Below, piece after piece: positions 12,560-21,675 of a DNA stretch of 64,000 nucleotides (its first letter is position 1; each line of letters opens with the position of its first letter). The DNA comes from Microvelia longipes (Eukaryota; Arthropoda; Insecta; Hemiptera; Veliidae): assembly GCA_018340805.1 (NCBI GenBank), contig JACMZG010001908.1, positions 36,710,800 to 36,774,799 on the forward strand, written 5' to 3'. The position numbers were made by a program, and so were the translations under genes. Under the pieces are notes generated by a model. The model searched no databases. It was not told the origin of the DNA and saw nothing but the letters and a program-made list of their open reading frames with translations.

Positions 12560-12760
12560 AATACGATATGTTAGACATTTATAAGGTGCTTTAATTTGAT
12601 GTAAACAAACCAAACGCATTCTAAGTTATAACCAGTCATTTTATATAAATGACGTGTGACGTAAATGCAGAAATCAGTGTATGAAAATTTAGTATTTATT
12701 TCTACAATGACATTAATTCCGGACTATAACCTAAACTCTATCAGCTTGAACTGAATCTGA
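12560..12760. repeat. Short copy of family A
   Basis: Shares 'gttagacatttataaggtgc', 'gatgtaaacaaacc..acgcattc', 'atgacgtgtgacgt' and 'ctataacctaaactctatcagc' with the two ends of the 2824-3870 element. The middle is deleted, so it resembles a deletion derivative. Confidence 0.5.
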
Positions 12761-12987
12761 GTCTGATCCGTTTTACGGTTTTAAACAAACGATTGTTGAT
12801 ATTTTTGATCTCTTTGTTGGCTTCAAATCTTAGTTAAAATAAAAACTTGTTTTGAGCCATACATAGGTGTATAACATCGAATTGTTTAAAGCTATTTTTA
12901 AAGAGAGGTTCTGGCTTGTTTATACTTATTTTATTTGTCTTGTTTTAAATTTTTTTACCCGTTATAAATTTTTTACGTACAAGTTAA

Positions 12988-13133
12988 TGTTAGGCAAATA
13001 AATTATAATAAAAAGGATGAAAACGGATATCACTCACTTGTTCCATTCATTACCACGAGCGTACTGGATAATGAATGGAACAAGTGAGTGATATCCGTTT
13101 TCATCCTTTTTATTATAATTTATTTGCCTAACA
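12988..13133 (+). repeat. Palindromic LTR-like 5' terminus
   Basis: A 65-bp arm (12988-13052) and its perfect inverse (13069-13133) surround a 16-bp loop (13053-13068, CCACGAGCGTACTGGA). The right arm recurs as a direct copy at 13802-13866, and the loop recurs there inverted (13786-13801). LTRs normally carry only a few bases of terminal inversion, so a full-length hairpin is abnormal. Confidence 0.9.
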
Positions 13134-13148
13134 GGGTTATGGGCCCAG
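13134..13148 (+). other. Primer-binding site, tRNA-iMet internal type
   Basis: GGGTTATGGGCCCAG directly abuts the LTR-like end. It is complementary to CTGGGCCCATAACCC in the anticodon arm of eukaryotic initiator tRNA-Met. Drosophila copia is primed by an internal fragment of this tRNA, which supports Copia membership. Confidence 0.85.
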
Positions 13149-13193
13149 AAAATTAACTTATCGGTCTATCTTTTAAAATCGGTTTCGTGAAAA

Positions 13194-13801
13194 ATGGAGA
13201 ACCTCGCGATCCCCAAACTTAATGGAAAAAATTTTTTGGTTTGGAAGTGCCGTATAAAGGGCTGGAGAAGCGTGCCTCGGAGGATCTCGAAGATTCAAAG
13301 AAGACCGCGGAATGGAAAAAGAACGATGCGATCGCGCGGGGTACGGTTCTATGCGCTATCGAAGATGCTTTTGTATAATTTTTTGTATCCTGCAAAACGT
13401 GTCGGGAAATACTAGCAACGCTAAAGAAACGATATGAAGAAGACAATTTAAGGAGAAAAGTCGAAATCAAGAACGATATTGCCCGTCTTACCATGAAAAA
13501 CGAATCTTGGTCACAATATTTGGACCGAGCTGAAGGCCTTTTGGAACAGGCTAGGATTTTAGGATCCGATGTAGATGATGATGAATTTTTTATTTCTGTG
13601 ATACGCGGCTTACCCTCGAAGTATAATAGCATTGCTGCTCAATACGACAACGTATCCCAAGGGAAGGTATCTGACTTGAGGAGAAGTTTTCGTCTGAATA
13701 AAGAGCGAGAGGGGCATCTCAGAAACAAGGAGAGTGAAGCGTTGAATGTTTTTCCAGCTTCACAGGATAAACGGTTTAGGAATTATCCAGTACGCTCGTG
13801 G
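13194..13801 (+). pseudogene. Broken Copia-type gag
   Basis: The ATG at 13194 opens with MENLAIPKLNGKNFLVWK, matching the start of Copia gag (UBN2-type: KLNG.NF..WK). The frame must shift by one base shortly after codon 20 (phase of 13194 to phase of 13331) to continue with DAIARGTVLCAIEDAF. A TAA at 13376-13378 interrupts it, after which CKTCREILATLKKRYEED, the 'SW.QYLDRAEGLLEQ' helix and 'FISVIRGLPSKYNSI' follow. The zinc knuckle and everything downstream are missing. The frame runs into the 3' terminal repeat and stops at TAA 13802-13804. It is non-functional because of one frameshift, one stop and a truncation. Confidence 0.8.
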
Positions 13802-13866
13802 TAATGAATGGAACAAGTGAGTGATATCCGTTTTCATCCTTTTTATTATAATTTATTTGCCTAACA
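13782..13866 (+). repeat. 3' terminus, inverse of 12988-13072
   Basis: 85 bp exactly complementary to the left end, giving long terminal inverted repeats where two direct LTRs are expected. Its last 65 bp are also a direct copy of 13069-13133. Confidence 0.9.
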
Positions 13867-13871
13867 GTTAA

Positions 13872-14820
13872 TCTAGCGAACATATAGCCAACTAATTATT
13901 ATTATCAGCATGAAGCTCAGAGGTATCAGTTGAATTTAAAACGTTGAATGAGTAACCTGAACACATTTGATCATTAATACAATGCAATAATTAGTAAAAA
14001 AATGACTGTATCTTTTAAGCGTTTAAGATATAAACGATACTAAATGTATAATACTATATATACTATAATATTTATATAATACTAAACAGAACCATGCACG
14101 ATATGCCGACAACGATTTATTTACTATATAACTTTAACTTTCTTTTGGAGAAGGTTTTTAAAAAGGTTACATTCGACTCTACAAATATGTTTCGAACATC
14201 CCAATGTTTTGAGATAGGTTATGTCCTTTCTATAGTAGCATGGTTTCTTCTATATGGCGTGAGGTGATAAAGATTGTTTAGAAGCATGATCGTTCTATAA
14301 TCGCAAATAGATACTGGAAAATTTATTTAGTTTAGAGTCTACTAAATCATATATGTTTAATTTTAAATGACAAACCTAACTCTCTCCTAAAAAAAATAAT
14401 TCTTTACATTGCTGTCAACTTTAATTTTAAATTAGAGTTATAGGGACATTTATAAATTATTATTGCTCGATAGCGAATTTCCTATAGGAAATTATAACAT
14501 AAGGAACACTTATTCATAACATAGTTCAATACGTCCGCCTTTTACACCGTCCAGTAATTGATAAATAGTTCCATGCTGAAAAAATAAAATTGTTAGATTA
14601 AATGTATAATTTTTTTACTCACTAATGTATTTTTTACTCTATCACATGTAAATGAAATGAAGGAAAATTAGAAGTAATTTAAGTGCTTTTACATGTATTG
14701 TGTGAAATTTATATTTTTTGCTCTTACTCAACCCCTCCGTGTCAGTGTTTCTCTTTTAATTAGGAAGTATAACCCTTTTTCTAAATTTGTATGCTTATTT
14801 ACTTTTTTTAGTGTTACTGC
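13872..14820. other. AT-rich stretch, nothing recognised
   Basis: No ORF or repeat end was supported. Confidence 0.4.
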
Positions 14821-14822
14821 TA

Positions 14823-14930
14823 TAAAAAAATCGGGTATGGGGTACCTCGAAAATTTTTCTTACTATATCGGATTTGCTACGCGCATCCTCACTAACTCGG
14901 ACTCGCTTTGCTCGTACTCGGAGTTTTATA
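14823..14930 (-). repeat. 5S-like SINE family tail (minus)
   Basis: 'aaaaaaatcgggtatggggt' leads into 'acctcgaaaatttttc', 'cggatttgctacgcgcatcc' and 'ggactcgctttgctcgtact'. Only the tail is present. Confidence 0.6.
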
Positions 14931-14939
14931 ACGCATAAT

Positions 14940-15310
14940 TTTTAATTAAGTACATCTTCTGTCTTGCTCTGTCACCCAACAAGATTAATTAGTTTTAATA
15001 TACTCGGTCTCTCATTTTGCTACGGGCATCACTCGAGGCTGCTTAACATTAGTGTGCTATGTTTTATTTAAATGAAACTTAGTATGCTTGTAAGTATACT
15101 TAGTGGATTGTTCAAAAGTTCATAAGGAAAATTATAATTTTTTTTTCATTTAAGACACATTTATTTAAAAAGTGTTGGGTTGGTACTAGTTAGTTCTACT
15201 AGAAAAACGGATCTCATGTTATAGTGGATTTCTCTGTGCTCCTTCTATTATTTTAAGTTATCTAGTTTTGGTATTATTTTTTTCGATTTCAAGCGGACTA
15301 AAGGTTTTTT
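14940..15310. other. AT-rich stretch, nothing recognised
   Basis: No feature was supported here. Confidence 0.4.
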
Positions 15311-15315
15311 GATGC

Positions 15316-15457
15316 TGTCTTGGACTAAAGTTAATAATAAAACAGTTCGGTGCTCTATCCAAGACTCCTCTCAAAATCTATATTTTTACATAAATTGAAA
15401 ACATCAACATGACAACAATAATAATAATTAAATCGCGTTTCCTTGGAGATCGCGACA
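15316..15457 (-). repeat. BEL/Pao 3' LTR
   Basis: 142 bp, no difference seen from the other LTR. On the minus strand it is preceded by a CT-rich segment (15458-15480) where a polypurine tract would be expected; the tract itself is weak. Confidence 0.9.
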
Positions 15458-15473
15458 CTCCGAGGGCAGGGAA

Positions 15474-16526
15474 TTAAGCTGGGTAAGCTTCAATGATTTT
15501 AAAGGCTGCTACTTGATCAGCCCAGGCCTTAATTTTGCCTTTAGCCTCAGCTGCTGCTCTGCGTTGAGGTCTCGTTGAAGATGAATTTGAGTTTTCAACA
15601 GTTTTCTCTAATGACTGTAACTCCTCTTGAGTTGCTTGTAGCTCCAAAGGATAAAGGTGAGCAATAGATCGGTGGAGAACTGTTCCATTAGATAGCTTCA
15701 CTTTTGCCGTCCTCACGGCACCATCGCGGGCTTGAAGAATTTCCACGATTCTTCCGAGCTTCCAGCGGCTTCTCGGGTTTGAATCCTTGACTTGCACGAC
15801 ATCTCCAAGTTTGGGATTCCCAGACCGAATTCGTCCTTGTTTGACATAAAATTGATATCTTTCCCGCAAGCTTGGCAGATAGACGTCAGACCACGTTTTC
15901 CAAAAAGATTTAGTAGAGTTATCCGATTGTTGAATATTTCGTAGAGCACTGTAATGGGCATGAATATTTACAGATCTATCGCCGTAGCTATCAGTTAATA
16001 CATCCACAACCGTATCGTAGCTATTTGAACAAATTTTGTACCCTTCTACGCAACGTCTTGCCTCCCCTTTCAAAAGGCTTAATAAATAATTTAATTTAGT
16101 CACGTTATCATAATTTTCGTCATGCACGGCTACTTTAAACGATCCCCAAAAAGATTCCCATTCTAGTATTGAACCACTAAAAAAGGGTAATGATAATTTA
16201 GGTAACTTAGTTGAAAAAAAATTAGGTTTTGTCTGAGTTGGAACCTCGGAAGCGATATGATTCGTAACAGGAGTTATAGACTTACCATTTAGTTTGGTCT
16301 CAGTTAGACCTTCATCAGTTTTAACATCTAGATTGGCTTCATCAAGATTAGATTTAGCATTATCTATAGAGCTAGGAGTTGCTAGATGAGGTTTATTAGA
16401 CATCAGAGTAATAAACACGTCTAATCTCGCTGAGACGTCGGCGGCGTCCAGTAGTAAAAGCTCATACTCTTCTGCCTTTTCTTCAAAGTTTTTAGCCTCA
16501 TCCGGATCTATTTCAGATAGCTCCAT
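15474..16526 (-). CDS. Gag-integrase C-terminus fusion ORF (BEL/Pao)
   Basis: 350 codons from an ATG. Residues 1 to about 210 are the BEL/Pao gag region of DUF1759 type, with LPKLSLPFFSGSILEWESFW, KLNYLLSLLKGEA and YGDR near the end. The sequence then passes without a break into the C-terminal end of BEL/Pao pol (DUF5641-like): FWKTWSDVYLPSLRERYQF, GDVVQVKD, RWKLGRIVEI and AKVKLSNGTVLHRSIAHLYP. About 1,000 or more pol residues are missing at the junction near 15890. Residues 1-60 are the acidic continuation of the frame-shifted N terminus at 16568-16705. A fused product could be translated; whether it does anything is unknown. Confidence 0.75.
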   Translation of the reverse strand: MELSEIDPDEAKNFEEKAEEYELLLLDAADVSARLDVFITLMSNKPHLATPSSIDNAKSNLDEANLDVKTDEGLTETKLNGKSITPVTNHIASEVPTQTKPNFFSTKLPKLSLPFFSGSILEWESFWGSFKVAVHDENYDNVTKLNYLLSLLKGEARRCVEGYKICSNSYDTVVDVLTDSYGDRSVNIHAHYSALRNIQQSDNSTKSFWKTWSDVYLPSLRERYQFYVKQGRIRSGNPKLGDVVQVKDSNPRSRWKLGRIVEILQARDGAVRTAKVKLSNGTVLHRSIAHLYPLELQATQEELQSLEKTVENSNSSSTRPQRRAAAEAKGKIKAWADQVAAFKIIEAYPA

Positions 16527-16567
16527 AAGTTTAGATTTATTGGTCTCAAACCTATCAAATATGGTTT

Positions 16568-16705
16568 TAACCTAGAATAAAGTGACATACCAGCATCTAA
16601 AGTTTTGTCTTCTTGTTTAAGAAAATCTTCAGCTTCCAATGAAATTCTTGACAGATGTGCTTTGATAGGACCCAAAGCCCTTCTTATGGTTCCTCCCGTG
16701 GACAT
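16568..16705 (-). pseudogene. BEL/Pao gag N terminus, frame-shifted
   Basis: An ATG at 16705 opens STGGTIRRALGPIKAHLSRI...SLYSRLK, the usual start of a BEL/Pao gag. At about 16567, after 'TTAAAA', one base is missing, so the natural continuation (IFDRFETNKSKL then MELSEID) lies in the next frame, that of the 350-codon ORF. The full gag would therefore need a frameshift or initiation at 16526. Confidence 0.7.
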
Positions 16706-16727
16706 TTTTGGTCTTTGCTACCAATTC

Positions 16728-16869
16728 TGTCTTGGACTAAAGTTAATAATAAAACAGTTCGGTGCTCTATCCAAGACTCCTCTCAAAATCTATATTTTTA
16801 CATAAATTGAAAACATCAACATGACAACAATAATAATAATTAAATCGCGTTTCCTTGGAGATCGCGACA
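16728..16869 (-). repeat. BEL/Pao 5' LTR
   Basis: Identical partner of 15316-15457. On the minus strand the leader starts GAATTGGTAGCAAAGACC. The TGG three bases after the LTR could begin a primer-binding site, but the tRNA is not identified. Confidence 0.9.
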
Positions 16870-17041
16870 GATGCTACATGCTAATGCTTTGAAAAGGAAA
16901 ATTTTATATTATTTCATACTACCTAATTTGTTAAACTGCGTCTCTTTGTGTTGAAAATACTTGGTATCATGTTTTGAAAGGGTTTGTCATTAGTGGACTT
17001 TCACTAAACCTTAACCGGAGCCAGTGCTAATTTTAAAATTA

Positions 17042-17358
17042 CAAATACAATACAAATACAAATATCTTTATTTGTTTCAAAGCTTTACATAGCTCATACA
17101 AATGAGATAGCATTATATATATAGAAAAACAGTAAAAATTATACATGGCGATGGCACAACACATAATACTTAAAATAATAATAATACTCTTGTTAATTAT
17201 GGGAAAATAAGAACATAAATTTTAATTTATGTTCTTATTATAATAATAATAATTATAATAATAAATGACATTAAGAAATTAAAAAAGAAAATATTTATAA
17301 ATATAGAGAAGTATTTAAAAAAATAAACTTAGAGGAAAAAAAAATATATATATAGTTG
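17042..17358 (-). other. LINE 3' UTR and tail
   Basis: AT-rich. It contains an inverted repeat 'agaacataaattt/aaatttatgttct' (17209-17239) and ends with a (TTTGTA)n-like tail (17042-17071) directly against the target duplication. Confidence 0.8.
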
Positions 17359-20300
17359 TTACTCGTTTAAATGAAAAGCTCTTATCTTTAGCATGTTAAT
17401 AAAAAAATAAAAAATATTTAAAGCTTCTTTTTTATTAGATATACTTATTATTGAGGCCACAATAGTATTATCTGACCATTCAGGAGTCATAAGATGTGTA
17501 GGCAAAAGTGCATTCCTAATCACAGCATACCTTGGACATCTAAGTAATAAATGTTCTAAACTCTCTTGTTCATGCATATTACATACCATACAGTTGTTAT
17601 TAGTGTTAATTTTGTATAATATACCTCGCAAGGTAATTTTAATAGTATCAAAACCACTGGTACGAATTTGCGCTAATAATTGTTGCTGAGCGAAGTTTAG
17701 TTGTAAGTTAGTAGTTAGGTAGTTGGAGTCCTCGTGGTTGAAGCTGTTCAGAGTTCTGTAGACAGTGCTGTAAGTAGATTGTTGAATTCTTTCTAAGTCA
17801 GTTTGTTTAAGTTTCTGTAAGTATAAGTTAGTAATATTATTTATAATTTGGTTATTAAAAGATTCGGTAAAAATAAAGTCTGTCTCTAAGTTTATTGATT
17901 TTAGGATTTGCTTGACTTGACTTATCCAGTTGTATTTGATATCATTATTAGGAGCAATATCTAAAATCAAAAGTCGTTTAAAAGCTATTTTTAATAAACA
18001 ATTGTCATCTAGACTGTGGATGTGGTTAATATATTTCAAAGTTAGTTGTAGAACACGTACTGATACGTTTTGTAAGTTAAATTCTGGTCTAATGATGTAG
18101 TGCGGTGTGTTTTTTAATAAGCTAAAGTAATTTTTAAAAAAGTAATTCTGAGCAACTTCCAGTTGGTGAAGGTATCGAAGCGACCAAACAGGCGCAGCAT
18201 AGAGTAATGTGCTGAGAACACTGGCATTATATACTTGCTTTGTGGCTTGGAAAGAGTTGTTATTGGCTCTCGCCAGGGTTTCTCTCACAACACCAGCCGC
18301 TGCACGTGATTTACTCACAGCCTGTTTGGTGGCTTCTTCAAACAGTCCTTTCCTGCTGAACCACACACCGAGGTAGTTAAATTTGTTTACTTCTTCTAGT
18401 ATTTGTCCGTCATAGTAACAGTTAGTATTTTTGTTAGATAACTTACCTTTAGTAAAAGTCATAACTTTAGTTTTCTCCGTGTTCACTTCTAGTCCGTTAA
18501 GTTGGCAGTACTGGTATAGTATGTCTAGTGCTTTATTTAAATTAACAGTCGAGTCTGTCAAAATAGTGAGGTCATCTGCATAGGCTAGCAAATAAACATA
18601 TGTTATTCCGTCTAGGCTAAGACCCTGAAATCCCTTTTCTCTAAAGAACCGTTCAATATCTGCTATAAATAAATTGAAAGCCAATGGTGACAGAATTTCG
18701 CCCTGTAACAGCCCTCTAAGAATCTGTATTTCATCCGTAAATTCGTTGTTAAAATTTATTTTCGTTTTTGCTTTTTTATATAGGTTATGTATTACATTAA
18801 ACATTTTATCACTTAATTTTAACTCTTTCAATTTTTGAAAGAGTCTAGAGTGAAGAAGGCTGTCAAAAGCTTTTTTAAAATCAACAAAGGCTACTTTAAT
18901 TTTCCTCTTTGGGAGCCGAATATGGTTCTGTACTAGAGCATTAAGTATAAAAATATTATCTGTTGGGCTTCTATTTTTTCTAAACCCGTTTTGCATATCT
19001 GGTACTAAGCTATTATTTTCTGCCCATAACCTGAGTCTCTCGTTTAGAATATTAGTGAAAATTTTCCCCAAGCAATTGGTCAGGGAAATTCCTCTATAGT
19101 TATTTAAGTCATTTTTATCACCTTTTTTATAAATTAGCTTGGTAATCGCCTCCGACCAGTTGCTTGGTGTATCTCCACTTACTAATATTTTATTAAAAAA
19201 GACTGTTAATAAGCTAACCCAGGACTTAGGTAAATTTATGTAAAATAAATAGCTAATGCCATCGTCTCCGGGTGCAGATTTAGAATTCGCTTTATTTATC
19301 GCAAAGATGACTTCACCTTCTGTTATTAAAGAATCTAATGTGGGGTCATTAATTACATCTTTATTAATAATACTATTATTGATATCAGCTTGTTTTTGTT
19401 TTGGTTCACTGTATAGTGTGTGATAAAACTTTTCACACTCAGTAATTGTTATTGTTGTTTTGATATATTTAGATTTAGGTTTTAGTTTATTAATAGTTCC
19501 CCTAAATTCTTTAGTATTTTTTGTGTTTGTTAACTTCTGAATTATGTCTGTTTTAAATGTTTTCTTTTTCTTACGTATTGTTTTTTTATATTCTTTATTT
19601 TTAATTAATGATTCAGATTTGAACGGTTCTTTAAAGTTCTGATTTTTACATACCTTGGCAGAGAGTTTTGCCTGTTGTTTAGCAAGTTTACAGTCATTAT
19701 CAAACCATGGTTTATTGTGTTTATTAGTGGAAAAATAAGTACCAGTGGTTGGTTTTATAGTGATAGATTTTTTCATACCAAGAATATCTGCTGTTTGTTT
19801 GATAGAATCAGTTATGTAAGTATTAATCTCATTAACAGATACATTATTTAAATTAATATTTTGCTGGATATTATCAAGACATCTTACATACTCCATAGTT
19901 TTATCATTATTCCATGTAAATTTATCAATGTTATATGAAGAATAACTCAAACGAGTTTGAAGCAAATCATCACTAACATTATCTATGTTAACATTATCAA
20001 GATTAAGAGAGAGAGGCAGATGGTCTGAGCCAAAAGAAAAATGTAAGACTTGCATATCTTTAACATGAGCTAGACCAGGTATCTTACACCAAATTAAATC
20101 AACAGTGCTAGATCCTTGTTCCTTCACACATGTGAAGCTACCTTGTCTATCTGATGCTGTTCTACCATTGAGTAAAACAAAACCTATGTTTTCTAAAAGC
20201 TGACACATCTCTCTCCCTCTCCTATCTGACTTATCGTCTAAATGGACCCTATACTTGTACAAGTTACCAGAAAGTTCAAAATCCGGTAGTTCAAGATTTA

Positions 20301-20772
20301 GTTGGCCTACTCTGGCATTCCAATCACCACCTAATAGAAAGACATCATGTTGATGGTCCTTAGTTATATTATCTATGGTGTTAAGTAAGATATCGTACAG
20401 ATATTCTATTTCTAATTTTGGTTTGAAGTAAACTAATCCTAATATTATACATAAATTTCCAAAGTAGATTTTAGCAAAAATCCAATATTCATTTTTGTCT
20501 ATAACTATTAAATTAATAGATGGAGAAGTTATAATAGCTAGGCCACCACTGGCACGGCCTCTAGTTTTGTCCTTAATAGCAGATGATGAAATAACATTAT
20601 GATTTTGCCAGGCTCCAGACAGTTTGACCTCTCCTATTCTCCAAGTTTCAGTTAGGCAAACAATATTCCATTTTAAAAATTCTTCGCTGTTATCCATAAA
20701 GTGTTGAAAACCGTTACAATTCCAAAAACATCCAAAGTTCAAAATTCCATCCTTAAGCTTCTTTCTTTTATA
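17359..20772 (-). CDS. LINE ORF2: endonuclease-reverse transcriptase
   Basis: Numbering is from TTG at 20742; the frame is open a further ten codons up to TGA 20773-20775. AP endonuclease at residues 1-250: WNCNG (7-11), LTETW with E32, GGDWNAR (D140, N142), DLIW (D215) and SDH (D240, H241). Reverse transcriptase at about 485-735: SAPGDDG, YRGISLTNCLGKIF, FVDFKKAFD (D621), LLQGEILSPLAFN and the catalytic YADD (721-724), followed by EKTKVMTF. A C-terminal C-x2-C-x9-H-x4-C motif is at 1051-1069 (CMVC...H...C). No RNase H was seen. All catalytic residues are present. No ATG lies between the TGA and the endonuclease core, so the natural start is probably the ATG at 20931, upstream of the TGA. Confidence 0.9.
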   Translation of the reverse strand, partial: YKRKKLKDGILNFGCFWNCNGFQHFMDNSEEFLKWNIVCLTETWRIGEVKLSGAWQNHNVISSSAIKDKTRGRASGGLAIITSPSINLIVIDKNEYWIFAKIYFGNLCIILGLVYFKPKLEIEYLYDILLNTIDNITKDHQHDVFLLGGDWNARVGQLNLELPDFELSGNLYKYRVHLDDKSDRRGREMCQLLENIGFVLLNGRTASDRQGSFTCVKEQGSSTVDLIWCKIPGLAHVKDMQVLHFSFGSDHLPLSLNLDNVNIDNVSDDLLQTRLSYSSYNIDKFTWNNDKTMEYVRCLDNIQQNINLNNVSVNEINTYITDSIKQTADILGMKKSITIKPTTGTYFSTNKHNKPWFDNDCKLAKQQAKLSAKVCKNQNFKEPFKSESLIKNKEYKKTIRKKKKTFKTDIIQKLTNTKNTKEFRGTINKLKPKSKYIKTTITITECEKFYHTLYSEPKQKQADINNSIINKDVINDPTLDSLITEGEVIFAINKANSKSAPGDDGISYLFYINLPKSWVSLLTVFFNKILVSGDTPSNWSEAITKLIYKKGDKNDLNNYRGISLTNCLGKIFTNILNERLRLWAENNSLVPDMQNGFRKNRSPTDNIFILNALVQNHIRLPKRKIKVAFVDFKKAFDSLLHSRLFQKLKELKLSDKMFNVIHNLYKKAKTKINFNNEFTDEIQILRGLLQGEILSPLAFNLFIADIERFFREKGFQGLSLDGITYVYLLAYADDLTILTDSTVNLNKALDILYQYCQLNGLEVNTEKTKVMTFTKGKLSNKNTNCYYDGQILEEVNKFNYLGVWFSRKGLFEEATKQAVSKSRAAAGVVRETLARANNNSFQATKQVYNASVLSTLLYAAPVWSLRYLHQLEVAQNYFFKNYFSLLKNTPHYIIRPEFNLQNVSVRVLQLTLKYINHIHSLDDNCLLKIAFKRLLILDIAPNNDIKYNWISQVKQILKSINLETDFIFTESFNNQIINNITNLYLQKLKQTDLERIQQSTYSTVYRTLNSFNHEDSNYLTTNLQLNFAQQQLLAQIRTSGFDTIKITLRGILYKINTNNNCMVCNMHEQESLEHLLLRCPRYAVIRNALLPTHLMTPEWSDNTIVASIISISNKKEALNIFYFFINMLKIRAFHLNE

Positions 20773-20931
20773 TCATTTAGCCTTATTTCGATTTTTTTCT
20801 TTTTCTTTTATTTTTTCTTTAACTTTTTCCTCAACTTTTGCCAACGTTTCAGTTATATCAAAGCCACAGATTTCCTTAATTTTTTGAATGCCGCATTCGT
20901 CTTTATACATTAGCCTAAAATCGTCAGTCAT
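20773..20931 (-). CDS. 52-codon ORF, probable N terminus of LINE ORF2
   Basis: ATG at 20931, only 6 nt after the ORF1 stop, running to TGA 20773-20775. It is highly charged: MTDDFRLMYKDECG start, then Lys/Glu-rich 'AKVEEKVKEKIKEKEK', likely helical. It is exactly in frame with both ORF1 and ORF2. The simplest reading is that it is the N terminus of ORF2, cut off by one nonsense codon; the alternatives are stop-codon readthrough or a real small protein. Confidence 0.6.
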   Translation of the reverse strand: MTDDFRLMYKDECGIQKIKEICGFDITETLAKVEEKVKEKIKEKEKNRNKAK

Positions 20932-20937
20932 GCTAAA

Positions 20938-21675
20938 TTACATTTTGTTTATAATTAATCTATCCACGGATATGGTGACCTTGCAGTTAAATATTCTGGC
21001 AATAAGCTCTTTCCGCACTGCGTACAAACGAGTTCTCTTATCCTGTACTTTTTTTGTAAAGTCTCTTTGAACACTATACCTTGTTCCCTCTAACTTTTTA
21101 CAACTTGAAAGAATTGTTTCTATATCACAATCCCGTGGAATGTGTGCTTTAATAGGAGCATTCTCATTATTGTAAGGACCATCGGGATGTGCTCTATTGA
21201 TAAAAATGTCCTCCTGTATTTTTAAAATTTCTCTACAAAATTTTTCTACATGAGCTACATAGCTTAAATTTGGATCTCTTTTGAGTCCCCAAAAATTAAG
21301 ATTATTTCGTCTGCCGCGATTTTCAAACTGATCATATCTTTTATCAGATTGGTCTAATCTAATGTTGGCTTGGTCTAATTGTTTCTTAAGCAAAACATTT
21401 TCATTTTTTAACTCATCCAATTCATTTTTTAATTTTTTATTTTCTTCTAAAATAAAATCTATTTTATTTGACATTTCAAATAAATCTTGCTTCGTAGCTA
21501 TAGGTTTTAGCCTTTCATCTAGCAGCTTAATAAATTCTTCTTTATCCATTATTTTTAAAGAATTTATTTTCTTATAGGGTGGGGAGTTTGATTTGTTTAT
21601 AGAGTCAGCTGTTTTACCCGGGGAAGAACGTCCTCTTTTATTAGAGGGGGAATCTGTCAGTCCGCTATCTAACAT
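20938..21675 (-). CDS. LINE ORF1p (L1-like, coiled coil + RRM)
   Basis: The start is taken at ATG 21675 (245 codons); a longer reading from TTG 21702 is less likely. The N terminus is disordered and basic, Ser/Pro-rich (NKRGRSSPGK). A coiled coil spans about residues 60-117 (EENKKLKNELDELKNENVLL). An RRM-type core begins RGRRNNLNFWGLKRDP, as in L1 ORF1p (Transposase_22), and the C-terminal domain has KVQDKRTRLYAVRKEL. Family role: trimeric RNA-binding chaperone of the LINE ribonucleoprotein. The frame is intact and ends IINKM-TAA. Confidence 0.85.
   Translation of the reverse strand: MLDSGLTDSPSNKRGRSSPGKTADSINKSNSPPYKKINSLKIMDKEEFIKLLDERLKPIATKQDLFEMSNKIDFILEENKKLKNELDELKNENVLLKKQLDQANIRLDQSDKRYDQFENRGRRNNLNFWGLKRDPNLSYVAHVEKFCREILKIQEDIFINRAHPDGPYNNENAPIKAHIPRDCDIETILSSCKKLEGTRYSVQRDFTKKVQDKRTRLYAVRKELIARIFNCKVTISVDRLIINKM

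Larger units (their letters stand above)
12988..13866 (+). mobile_element. Copia-derived mini-element with palindromic 5' end
   Basis: An 879-bp unit flanked by the perfect 5-bp duplication GTTAA (12983-12987 and 13867-13871), so it integrated as one piece. It begins TGTTAGGC and ends GCCTAACA. The order is: palindromic 146-bp LTR-like end, primer-binding site, short leader, broken gag, then an 81-85-bp end that is the exact inverse of the left end. There is no protease, integrase or RT and no polypurine tract. Family assignment rests on the internal-tRNA-iMet primer site typical of Copia and on the gag sequence. Confidence 0.85.
15316..16869 (-). mobile_element. Miniature BEL/Pao LTR retrotransposon
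   Basis: Two identical 142-bp LTRs (15316-15457 and 16728-16869, TGTC...GACA) are flanked by the 5-bp duplication GATGC (15311-15315 and 16870-16874). The 1.55-kb element is read on the minus strand. Between the LTRs are a gag N terminus and an ORF that fuses gag to the C-terminal part of pol; protease, RT, RNase H and the integrase core are gone. LTR identity implies recent insertion, so the deletion most likely predates or accompanied transposition in trans. Confidence 0.9.

Noticed and set aside
13219..13632. 137-codon ORF on the strand opposite the Copia gag
   Set aside because: It is a shadow of the gag frame on the other strand; the gag sense frame carries the family motifs.
20701..21070. 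Plus-strand ORFs rich in Phe/Leu over the LINE ORF1-ORF2 junction
   Set aside because: They are antisense to Lys/Glu-rich coding sequence of the LINE and not independent genes.
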